DNA of 15,672 nucleotides from Spirogloea muscicola. Taxonomy: Eukaryota > Streptophyta > Zygnematophyceae > Spirogloeales > Spirogloeaceae. Under the pieces are notes generated by a model. That model had not been told where the DNA came from, searched no databases, and saw only the letters and a program-made list of their open reading frames with translations. This document shows positions 1 to 8,014 of this stretch, piece by piece. How positions within the stretch are numbered: position 1 is the stretch's first letter; each line of letters begins with the position of its first letter. The stretch lies in assembly GCA_009602725.1 (NCBI GenBank), contig WELB01000288.1:1-15672 (forward strand), written 5' to 3'. The position numbers were made by a program, and so were the translations under genes.

Positions 1-524
1 GAGAGAGCGAGAGAGAGAGAGAGGTGTGCGCGCAGGTGGCAGGGCGGGGGGCCGAGGAGGAGGGGCCCCCCAGGCCACAAGCGGGCGCCCCACCTGGCAG
101 ACCCGGTAGCTGTCTAAAACCCCACCGCCCGTTGAAAACGAGTCACCCATAACCCACACCTCCCCCCGAACCCCAAACCCTAACCCACAAACCTAGACCC
201 CTGACACCTGTACCGAATTCCCTGACACCTGTACCGAACCCGAGCTCTGACTTCGACAGCCAGCCTGACACTGGAATATTCGTTGATCCTAGTAACAAGG
301 GTTCCGGTGATCCTGATTCATTTGACCTGGACAGATTGACCCTGGACTTCGCTCAAGATACATAAGAAGCGCCTTTGAGGTGATCCAGCAACGTGCGGAA
401 GCCCCATAAGCTGCGGCGGCTATCCTTGTGCATGCCTTTGGGCTGACCTCTCACACTACTGCCGTAAATTGGAGGAGCTAGTATTCTATCTCAATACCTG
501 GACACACTTCACTGCCGCAGCCAA
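1..524. other. 5' flank: GA repeat, GC-rich block, telomere-like C-rich tract
   Basis: No gene is supported here. Bases 1-23 are an interrupted GA microsatellite. Bases 24-115 are very GC-rich and could be the edge of an exon of another gene, but no family motif is visible on either strand. Bases 120-200 are C-rich with degenerate CCCTAA-type motifs, followed by a 21-bp-period tandem pair. Bases from about 470 to 524 are probably the 5' leader of the Mpv17-family gene; the context just before its ATG (CAGCCAAATGG) has A at -3 and G at +4. Confidence 0.6.
199..238. repeat. short tandem repeat, 2 copies, 21-bp period
   Basis: The 19-mer CCCTGACACCTGTACCGAA occurs at 199-217 and again, identical, at 220-238, separated by two bases. 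It lies in the C-rich telomere-like tract upstream of the first gene. No function is evident. Confidence 0.85.
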
Positions 525-1974
525 ATGGCGTCGCTGTGGGCGGCGTACCAGCGGCAGCTGGTGGCTGCGCCTCTGCGCACGCAGGCAAGCAATTACTGCT
601 CACCTTATTGCGAGGTTTAGGCTTCAGAGGTTAGCGGCCATTGACGCTTGGTGGCTAAGCTGGGGCTCCTGATCCGAGTCTATTGACACTGGTCCTAAGC
701 CTAGCGCCAGACTAAACCCACAGTTGTCCTTCCTTAATTGACCCTTAACCCTGTAACTTATGTACTGCTGCGTCTCTGGCAGATCATCTCTAGCACGTTG
801 CTCTGGGCCGCCGGCGACTGCATCGCGCAGAGCGTGGAGCTGGCCATGGAGCGCCGCGCCCGCCAGCGCCACGGCCTCCGCCACTCTGCTGCGGACGGCG
901 CCGCACCGCCAACAGCAATTGGTGCTGAGGTGAGAGAGCCGCTCATCAGCTGCAGGGTCTAAGTATACTGTCAATAATGTAAGTCAATAGTGTAAGTTAA
1001 GGACGTGCTTAAGGTTCTGGTTATGACCCAAACCGTGTAGCGCGGCAGGACGAGAGGCGCCGGCTCGACGTCGTGCGTGTCTTCAAGACGAGCCTCTTCG
1101 GCGCCGGCTTCGTGGGCCCCGCCGGCCACCTTTGGTACAACGGCCTCGACGCCTTCGTACGGTGCCGCCTGGGGCTGCGCCCAGGCTCCGCGCGCTTCGT
1201 GGCCGCCAAGCTCGTCGCCGACACAGCCTTCTTCGGGCCGCTGCACCTCCTCGCCTTCTTCACTTACATGGGCCTCGCTGACGGCCACAGCCTCCGCCAG
1301 GTGCAATTAAGGGTCAGGCAAGGTTCCCACAACTTAGGAACAGAATCTGAAGTCTGCTAATGGGTTTGAGACTTGGGTGTTTAGGTTTGGGTTAGTGTGA
1401 TCTTCTGATAGTATAGGATTTGTGCTGGACTCATTCTCGCTAGAGTAACACTTCTACCCTCTTAGGATTTGATGTCAGCTGTCATGGGGCTAAATTCAGC
1501 CCTCACATTGAAAACCTTGCATATATGGTTCTTGTTTCGACCACTGCAATGGAATTCTTAGTTCAGGAAGAGCCACTTGAGTCACTGAGATATCCAAGTT
1601 TTGCCTTGACGTTGTTGCATACATCAGTCATTGCTTCCCGTCAACGTAGTCAATGTGCCCAAAACTGCCTAGTTCAACTAACAGCAGCCGGCTGAGGTTA
1701 TTTGTAGGTGAAAACGGACGTGGCGCGCGACTTCCTGCCGGCGTTCATGACCGAAGGCGCGGTGTGGCCCTTCGTGCAGGCCGCCAACTTCCGCTTCGTG
1801 CCCGTCGAGCACCAGCTGCTCTTTGTCAACTGCGTCTGCCTCCTCGACTCCGCCTTCCTGTCCTGGTTCAAGTTCCAGGACGATGCCCCGTGGAAGCGGC
1901 GCCTCACCAGCCTCGTGCTGCGGCACAAGCAGGACCAGCCCGGCGCAGGCGTAGGCAGTGCGAATTCCTCTTAG
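525..1974 (+). CDS. Mpv17/PMP22-family membrane protein, 4 exons
   Basis: The spliced CDS is 525-584, 783-929, 1049-1300 and 1708-1974, all introns phase 0, giving 241 residues ending in TAG. The N-terminus MASLWAAYQRQLVAAPLRTQ matches the Mpv17 opening (xLWxAYQRxLxxxPxxxQ). It is followed by the first membrane segment with AAGDCIAQ (the family's GDxxxQ), then DERRRLD, FGAGFVGPAGHLWYNGLD (the GPxxHxWYxxLD signature), and in the last exon AVWPFVQAANFRFVPV and FLSW (residues 171-206), the classic C-terminal signature. Four membrane segments are expected. Relatives sit in the mitochondrial inner or the peroxisomal membrane and are linked to channel activity and mtDNA maintenance; the location here is not decidable. 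The 241 residues exceed the roughly 180 of animal MPV17, mostly through an Ala/Arg-rich stretch after the first segment and the C-terminal tail. Intron 1 has a GC donor. The exact C-terminal tail is the least certain part. Confidence 0.9.
585..782 (+). other. GC-AG intron in the Mpv17-family gene
   Basis: The donor reads CAG|GCAAGC and the acceptor CTCTGGCAG|ATC. The Mpv17 reading frame (PLRTQ then IISSTLLWAAGD) runs across this join without gap, so the GC donor is set by homology, not chosen by rule. The intron holds one copy of the 13-mer GTTTAGGCTTCAG at 615-627, also present in the introns of the SET gene. Confidence 0.75.
1301..1707 (+). other. intron 3 of the Mpv17-family gene
   Basis: A 407-nt intron, donor GTGCAA and acceptor TTTGTAG|GTG. 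AT-richer than the exons; no reading frame, RNA gene or strong repeat was seen inside it. Confidence 0.75.
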
Positions 1975-3717
1975 GCCATAATCTGCCGTAGTCTGCCATG
2001 ATTGTTCTTCTAATTAGGAGGGGCGTTAGGTATCAGGAGATTGTAGTTGCAACTCTTATCGTTGCAGCAGCCAGCTTGGGTTGCTGCTGGCATGCTTATT
2101 CTTTGTGGGTCAAGATGATGACCCCTGGGTATTCTGTGCTCTCCATTGATTGTCAGCCCCACATCGAGTTCCTAACCTGCTGCAAGCGCTCTAATGGATT
2201 CTACATGTACGCATGTATAATCCAAGCTGATGGCCACATATGCAATAAGCGCGGCACCAGCAGGCCACTTTCGACAATCTAATTGATACATTTTACAGCT
2301 CACTTGGCTGCTGTTAGTCGTGAGCATCATAATTGCTTTGATGAAGTTAGTTAGCTTGGCTTACTGGCAACTGCTTGTCTTATAGCCCTTTAACTGTGTC
2401 TTGCTGAGTAGAACGTCCGTAAACAGCTCAAAAGACCCCAATCTTGGTGTGGCCTACACAAACAACACTTGCAGACAACGATTTGCACTAACCATTGAGG
2501 ATTTGAGTCTAAGTTGATGCGTTTGCAAGTGCGTGAGCAATGAATGTGAGACCACGTGAAGGCGCTGAAGAGGCTCAAGAGCAGGCGTGGACTTCACCAT
2601 CATGTGACATCCTTAGGACCTGCTTCGACTACTAGAACGACTTGTGCGTCATGCTACCTGAATGCAGTTACAGACTGTTGAAATATGTATGCTGAGATTG
2701 TCAATTACTTAGCATGCATTGGACGGTTCTTAAGATGCCTGATTTACATCAGGGACAGGTGCAGTGAGAGTGGATTTCTTGAATAGCACATCCTTGACAA
2801 AGAGAGCATGAACAATTTGATGACAGTTTTAGCCAGGCTTGCACCATGTGCATAACAGACATCATCATGATAGGAAGATGCTCGTGAGGTATATGTAATG
2901 TAATGGACAAGTGTATTCTCCTTCCAGGTTCCCTGAGTTGGGAGTGCATGTGTCCACGTATTGCGCTTTAGGTGAGTCGACGTCTGACACCTCCCTTTTT
3001 GTGGAAGCGAGTGTGCAAGTGCTCAACCTTAGAGCAAGTATGATGCATCACACGGGTATATTGAAGAGTAATTCGCAACTAAGCATCGAAGCACTTGACA
3101 AATTATGCATGTCTTTGCCATGAAGCTTAGTACCTTCAATTCATACGTGACGACATGATTGCTTGCGTCATACAAGCCAAGCAGTGGGTGTGTCAAGAAG
3201 TGCACACGGTGGCAGCCAGAGCAGATCATTGAAAGTTGGGGAAGTTCTGACCACGTTAACCAAGTAAGTCAATTCAACACATTGTGAGCTCTGTGCACAT
3301 CGACCTGATGCTGCGTATTTTCTGACGTTCATTCGGACCTTAGGTTGGCATTTGACTTTAGGAGGCTTTGATCCAAAACCCTAACTCCAAAATTCTAGGT
3401 AGGTTACTGTCGTGAGCACCAGGCGTAAGATGTCAGATTCTTGAGCCTAAATCTAAACCCTGACCCAAAAACCTTAAGGCTTTTGAGGACCAGGCGTGAG
3501 ATGTCTGATATTGACCATCTAGGGTGACGTTCAACGGCAGCAAGCAGTTGACACGATCTGGCGCATACAAGAGCTGCTTGCTTGGGGTCCACAGCTCAGG
3601 TCAATGACTTTGGTGATTTTTGCATGTATGTTTGACATTTCACTGCTATTTTCAAAAGCCGTGCTAGCCTGCCACGTGGCATTTGGATCATTGAGACTCC
3701 ACTTGGCTTGCCCCCCC

Positions 3718-3768
<51 letters not shown>

Positions 3769-4148
3769 CCTCCAGCCTTCGCCCCCTTTGGAAGAGCAGC
3801 TTTCCTTTTGCACTTCCCCATCCCTGCCCCTTCCAATGCCCCCCTCTAGCCCTCTGCCACAGAACACACTGTCGCCGCTGCAATCATCTCGCCAGCCCCG
3901 GTGCAGGTCGCCGTGGTGCCTCGTGCCTCCTTACATTGCGGCGGCAGCGAACGAGCCCGGCGGCACCAGTGGCAGGCAGCTGGGTTCTCAGCGACGCGCC
4001 AGCCCAGGTCAGCCGAGGCGGTGCTGGCTCCGGAAGAGAAGGCAGAGTGGACGACTGACGAGGCCAGTGCGGGCGCAAGAGAGGAGGAGCAAGATGAGCG
4101 ACAGCCCGCTAGTGCTGGACTGCTGATCTCGCTGCCGCTGCTTCTAGA
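1975..4148. other. spacer between the Mpv17-family and L2HGDH genes
   Basis: No coding signal is supported on either strand: the reading frames here are short and match no family. The first few hundred bases should contain the 3' UTR of the Mpv17-family gene. Bases 3365-3480 have degenerate CCCTAA/CTAAACCC motifs. A diverged direct repeat (ACCAGGCGTAAGATGTCAGAT near 3418, ACCAGGCGTGAGATGTCTGAT near 3490) flanks this tract. The last 440 bases are a CT microsatellite and then a GC-rich stretch that is probably promoter and 5' UTR of L2HGDH. Confidence 0.6.
3711..3764. repeat. C10 run plus (CT)n microsatellite
   Basis: Ten C at 3711-3720, one A, then an uninterrupted CT dinucleotide run from 3722 to 3764 (about 21 units). 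It lies roughly 390 bases upstream of the L2HGDH start codon. Reading frames through it give Ser-Leu or Arg-Glu repeats that are artefacts. Confidence 0.95.
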
Positions 4149-4397
4149 ATGATGGGCAGCGCAGCGGCGGCAGCATTGCTGCGGGCGGCCCGGCGTGCTG
4201 TGGGCTCCCCCGTTAGGGTCGTCGATGCAAATTTGGGTTCCTCTCCGCTGCCACGGCTGCCACTTGCCAACCCATTTGGTCAACGGTGGCTGTCGGCTGC
4301 TGCGGCGAGCACCGACAGTGCTGACGTTGCTATCTTGGGAGGAGGCATTGTCGGGCTTGCCACTGCGCGCGAGCTCGCCGACCGCTACCCAAATGCG

Positions 4398-4400
4398 TAG
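4398..4400 (+). other. in-frame TAG in L2HGDH exon 1
   Basis: The codon lies between DRYPNA and IIVVEGLDLVQHQ, in the same frame as both. The protein match resumes immediately, so this is a point change and not a frameshift. Possible causes are a nonsense mutation, a sequencing error or recoding of UAG. It falls just after the dinucleotide-binding motif, so termination there would leave only the presequence and one beta-alpha-beta unit. Confidence 0.9.
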
Positions 4401-4777
4401 ATCATTGTCGTCGAGGGTCTCGACCTTGTGCAGCACCAGACGAGCCACAACAGGTGCGCCTAAACGACATGGTTCACGGCTTGATTGACATTCTGGGCTT
4501 GAGAGGTTTAGGCAGGAACTGCGATTGTGGCATATAATTGGAAAAATAAGCCACTGACATAGCTACCTCTACTGCTGCTTGTGTCAGTGGTGTGATCCAC
4601 GCAGGCATCTACTACGCACCAGGCAGTGCCATGGCGAGGCTGTGCGTGGACGGTGCAGCCATGATGTACGACTACTGTGCTGACAAGGGCCTCCCGCATG
4701 CGCGCGTCGGCAAGCTCATTGTGGCGACGCGCAAGGACGAGCTGCCACTGCTCAACGATCTCCATGAGAGGGCAAAG

Positions 4778-4924
4778 GTGTCGTCAGCGCGCCCATCTTC
4801 AGACCAAGAGCCTGATGTCGGCCCCTGGAGCGTGACACTGAACCCTGCATCTGACTGTCTACGTTCTTTGCTTTGCTATGACCATGATGGCGCAACAGTG
4901 GCGGCGGCGGCGGCGGCACGGCAG
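4778..4924 (+). other. 147-nt intron 2 of L2HGDH, open in frame
   Basis: Donor AAG|GTGTCG, acceptor CGGCAG|GCAAAC. It is inferred because family alignment joins LHERAK directly to ANGVQGLELL. Its length is a multiple of three and it has no in-frame stop, so retention would add 49 residues without breaking the frame. Its 3' end is a GCG repeat instead of a clear pyrimidine tract. Confidence 0.65.
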
Positions 4925-5180
4925 GCAAACGGCGTGCAGGGCCTGGAGCTCCTGGGCCCAGATGGCGTGCGAGCGCTGGAGCCAAACGTGACGGCGCTGG
5001 CGGCGATGCACTCGCCGAACACGGGCATCACCGACTATGCAGCCGTCGGGCGCAGCTTCGCTGCCGATCTCGTTGCCACTGGCCGCGGCAAAATTAAGAC
5101 TGGGTGCGCATTGCTGATGCAGCGCAAACCTGAACCTGACATTGATATAATCGCCCTCTAATTATCTTGTCCAGCCACGC

Positions 5181-5222
5181 TGAAGTCTATAATGTAATGT
5201 CTATATTGAAGTCTATAATGTA
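5181..5222. repeat. direct repeat, 16-bp unit, 26-bp period
   Basis: TGAAGTCTATAATGTA occurs at 5181-5196 and 5207-5222 within intron 3 of L2HGDH (5104-5243). No function is evident. Confidence 0.85.
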
Positions 5223-5489
5223 TGTGCTGCTGGCGTTGGCCAGCTTCAAAGTGGTGGCGGTGGCGGCCGACTCTGGCGGAGGCACCGTGAAGATGCGGAG
5301 TGCAGTTGGCGACACAGTGGCGGCACGGTGGCTTGTCACGTGCGCCGGCCTCCAGTCCGACACGGTCGGGCGCCTGGCCGGCGGCGCACGGAGGCCTGCG
5401 GTGCTGCCGTTCCGTGGCACGTACCACGAGCTCAAGCCGGAGTACCGCAAGATTGTCAGCCGCAACATCTACCCCGTGCCAGACCCCAG

Positions 5490-6018
5490 GCAAGCTATAC
5501 CAAACCTAGACGCTGATTCACACAATCTCGAACTCCATAAAATAAACCAAAAGATATGCCTCGTCTGCTGCAGCCGAAACAGAAGCCATGAATACGATAA
5601 TGAGCAAACTGTATATATTGAAAAATGAACACAACTGAATGAACAAATGACTGAGAAATAAATGAAGACCTGGAGTCGAGCTCGTAGCGCAAATAAGTAG
5701 CCCCGACCTTCATTGACTTATACCACCTTCATTGACTTATACCACATTTACACCATAATTTCTCTCAACACTTCTCGGCAGCTGGGCTAAGCTGCAATAG
5801 TTGGATATGTAGGCAACAAGGGGATACCCACTTGCAGGTCACCTCATGCAGCAGGAGCTGACCACCCGCCTGCCTGAGCGAAGAGTCAGCTAGAGCAGCT
5901 CCTACACATTGAGTGTAATCTGAAACCTAAGGTCTACAGGCCTCGGCATATAACTGATTGTCAGGTCTGCGAGGCTGGTGCATTGGCAAGCACTGACTGC
6001 CATGTCGCTCTCGACCAG
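5490..6018 (+). other. GC-AG intron 4 of L2HGDH (529 nt)
   Basis: Donor CCCAG|GCAAGC and acceptor CGACCAG|GTTCCC join YPVPDP-R-FPMVGVHLTPR, with the Arg codon split AG|G. The join is fixed by strong L2HGDH homology on both sides, and the donor hexamer is identical to that of the Mpv17-family intron 1. Inside are a perfect 19-bp tandem pair at 5707-5744 and otherwise AT-rich unique sequence. Confidence 0.8.
5707..5744. repeat. perfect tandem repeat, 2 x 19 bp
   Basis: CCTTCATTGACTTATACCA occurs at 5707-5725 and immediately again at 5726-5744, inside intron 4 of L2HGDH. Confidence 0.9.
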
Positions 6019-6258
6019 GTTCCCGATGGTCGGCGTGCACTTGACGCCGCGCATTGATGGGCGCGTGCTCATTGGCCCCAATGCGGCGCTGGCCATGGCC
6101 AAGGAGGGCTACTCCTTCTGGAGCTTTGCCACTGCAGACATGCTGCGCTTTGCTGCCAACGCTGGCCTGTGGCGCCTGGTGCTTGGCAACTTTGGCATCG
6201 TGGCCCAGGAGATCGTCCGTGACTTCAGCGCCAGAGCATTTGTCGGGGAGGCGCAAAA

Positions 6259-6586
6259 GTGAGGCCCTAAGCATCCCTTTCATAGTTGTGAGTGTAAATT
6301 GCTGATTACACAAATACATGTGAACAAAATCTTGCTATGTTGAGTTGAGCGTCACAACACGCCTGTGAGTATGTTAAGCACAGAAAATTGTGGTGTCTAA
6401 TTAGCAATAGCAGTGTCTATGTCACGGCTGACAGACACAGGTAATAATGTATTTTTCCAATCCTTAGCAGAACTGGTATTCCTGAGCAATCAGCAGAATA
6501 AGGGTACCAAGAGCATCATTGCGGTACTGCATTGAGGTATGCAGCTATTGCTTACTGACCTCTTATGGACGATTGTTGTACTTAAG
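6259..6586 (+). other. intron 5 of L2HGDH (328 nt)
   Basis: Donor AA|GTGAGG and acceptor CTTAAG|GTACTG. The Lys codon is split AA|G so that GEAQK-YCPSLKIEHTTSGRAG reads through. Nothing else is seen inside. Confidence 0.8.
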
Positions 6587-7500
6587 GTACTGCCCAAGTC
6601 TCAAGATTGAGCACACGACGAGTGGGCGGGCGGGCGTGCACGCGGTTGCAATTGAGCCCACTGGCAAGATCATTGGTGACTTTCTGTTCGAGCGAGGGTC
6701 ATCAGGAATGGTCCTCAACGTACGCAATGCGCCGTCGCCCGCGTGCACGTCAAGCATGGCCATCGCAAGGAGGTTTGTGACCGCGCGGCAGCGGAGTTTG
6801 GGTGGCAGGGCAAAAACCTATGAAACAATAATCTGGGTTCAGCTAGAGTTTGGATCTGTGCACCGAGAGCACTCAGAAGCAGTATCTAGACCCGAGAGTC
6901 AGACACTATAGTTTGCCCCAGTCGCTCATCTGTACATTGCCAATCTGTTGGCAAAGCTGATCAACCCTGTGATGGTAACCTGGTACTCAGTAGTGAAATT
7001 TCCACCTGTTGCATAGAGTCAATGGCCACGAGGTCTTCTATAAGCAGCTTCCTGTGGCAATATTCAGCTCTCAAGCATAGTGGCTCATAAACTCGTTCTT
7101 CGACTGATACTGTCAGGCCTGCCTTCTGGCCCTAAGTGTACATATACAGATTCTTTTATGGCCTGCTGCTTGTGCACTAAACCCTCTCAGCCCAGGTTCT
7201 CATTGGAGGCTTGAGTGCTAACATGCAAAGTGCATTCTTAATGTAATATCGCCAGAACGTGCAAGCTGTGCACTCGTGGAAAGCCTTGGCTGCGACCACT
7301 AGTAGAAGCTGGTGAGGGGGTTGTGAAGCAGACATTATCCTGGTTGCCCCTCCCTGCATAACATGCTTTGTGCTACCTGTAACCCAACTTCTGGCATGCC
7401 AAGAAAGCCCATTTTGCAGAGGCCTAAGTGATCATCTGAAGGAGGACAGCAGAATCGTCCACATTTATTAGCTAGTCATCCTGATGATGGCTGAGTGCAC

Positions 7501-7534
7501 TACTAATCACAGGTTAGTCAACCTGTGATTAGTA
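7501..7534. repeat. perfect inverted repeat, 15-bp arms, 4-nt loop
   Basis: TACTAATCACAGGTT (7501-7515), loop AGTC (7516-7519), then the exact reverse complement AACCTGTGATTAGTA (7520-7534). No T-run follows and no adjacent gene end is close, so a terminator role is not indicated. It may be a small mobile-element tip or a transcribed hairpin. Confidence 0.9.
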
Positions 7535-7886
7535 ATGAGTTCGGTGCGATATGCCTAACCACCTATTACGAAGATTAGCTGACAATCAGGCGGAATTATG
7601 TGCCAGTTTGTGGGATTTTTCGTGTGGTCGCCTCGGGCAGGTTTTCGGAAGACCCAGAGGCAGCAGCCTAGCCCCCGACGGGGTAACCGTGACCATCGGG
7701 CAGCCACCACAAATCCCGCACAGGCTCCATCCTTTTGAGCTCTAGGATCGTAGATCGGACGGCCACTGGCCTCTTCCTCAAGCGGCGCGCTGTCGCTCCT
7801 GACGTCATGCTGCGACTACGAGAAGCAGGTAAGTTGTACATATCGCCGCGCCAGATGGGGCCTCCACGTGGACAGCTGCATTTAAG

Positions 7887-7957
7887 GCGGCTCGCCCAGG
7901 GGCGGCATTGACCGGGGGAGGTGCCGTCCGGTCGCGGGTTCAAATCCTGGCCAGGTC
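7887..7957 (+). repeat. tRNA-like or SINE-like remnant with B-box motif
   Basis: GGTTCAAATCC at 7937-7947 closely fits the RNA polymerase III B box / T-arm consensus. Upstream, CGGCA (7903-7907) can pair with TGCCG (7922-7926), but the loop is 14 nt. The T stem has one mismatch, and no acceptor stem can be formed, so this is not a working tRNA. It could be a tRNA-derived SINE fragment or chance. Confidence 0.3.
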
Positions 7958-8014
7958 CATTCATCCGCGGCGCGGCTTTTGCCCCACCGCCGCCGCCGCC
8001 GCGCCAGCCGCGGG

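Larger units (their letters stand above)
4149..6911 (+). pseudogene. L2HGDH: L-2-hydroxyglutarate dehydrogenase, 6 exons, with in-frame TAG (possible pseudogene)
   Basis: FAD-dependent enzyme that oxidises L-2-hydroxyglutarate to 2-oxoglutarate in mitochondria, a metabolite-repair reaction. Exons: 4149-4453, 4588-4777, 4925-5103, 5244-5489, 6019-6258, 6587-6911; intron phases 2, 0, 2, 2, 2 all match, giving 495 codons. Residues 1-55 are an Arg/Ala-rich mitochondrial presequence. Then come DVAILGGGIVGLATAREL (FAD-binding GxGxxG, residues 59-76), HQTSHNSGVIHAGIYY across intron 1, VGKLIVAT, SPNTGITDY, VTCAGLQSD, LPFRGTYHELKPE, NIYPVPDPRFPMVGVHLTPR across intron 4, IGPNAALA, SGRAGVHA and VRNAPSPACTSS, all hallmark L2HGDH blocks. 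Oddities: codon 84 (4398-4400) is TAG, and the C-terminus appears frameshifted at about 6778. The start is the first ATG after an in-frame TGA at 4095. Identity is sure; whether it is functional is open. Confidence 0.88.
6912..8014. other. spacer between L2HGDH and the SET-domain gene
   Basis: No gene is supported. The first part should hold the L2HGDH 3' UTR. At 7501-7534 lies a perfect inverted repeat. From about 7600 the sequence becomes GC-rich. A minus-strand frame at 7668-7964 is open but matches no family I recognise. An ATG-led 22-base stretch (7807-7828) ends in the textbook donor CAG|GTAAGT, a possible alternative first exon of the downstream gene, but its phase (1) does not fit the exon at 8099. 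A B-box-like motif lies at 7937-7947. Confidence 0.5.

Noticed and set aside
3531-3883. Minus-strand frames with long Arg-Glu repeats
   Set aside because: They are translations of the (CT)n microsatellite.
3846-4448. 200-residue minus-strand open frame
   Set aside because: It lies antisense to L2HGDH exon 1 and its GC-rich leader, has no recognisable motif, and the plus strand here is clearly coding.
7887-7957. Functional tRNA gene
   Set aside because: No acceptor stem pairs, the anticodon loop would be 14 nt, and the T stem has a mismatch.
7668-7964. Minus-strand open frame, possible transposon fragment
   Set aside because: No domain is recognisable and part of it is a reverse reading of the B-box-like sequence; not enough to call a mobile element.
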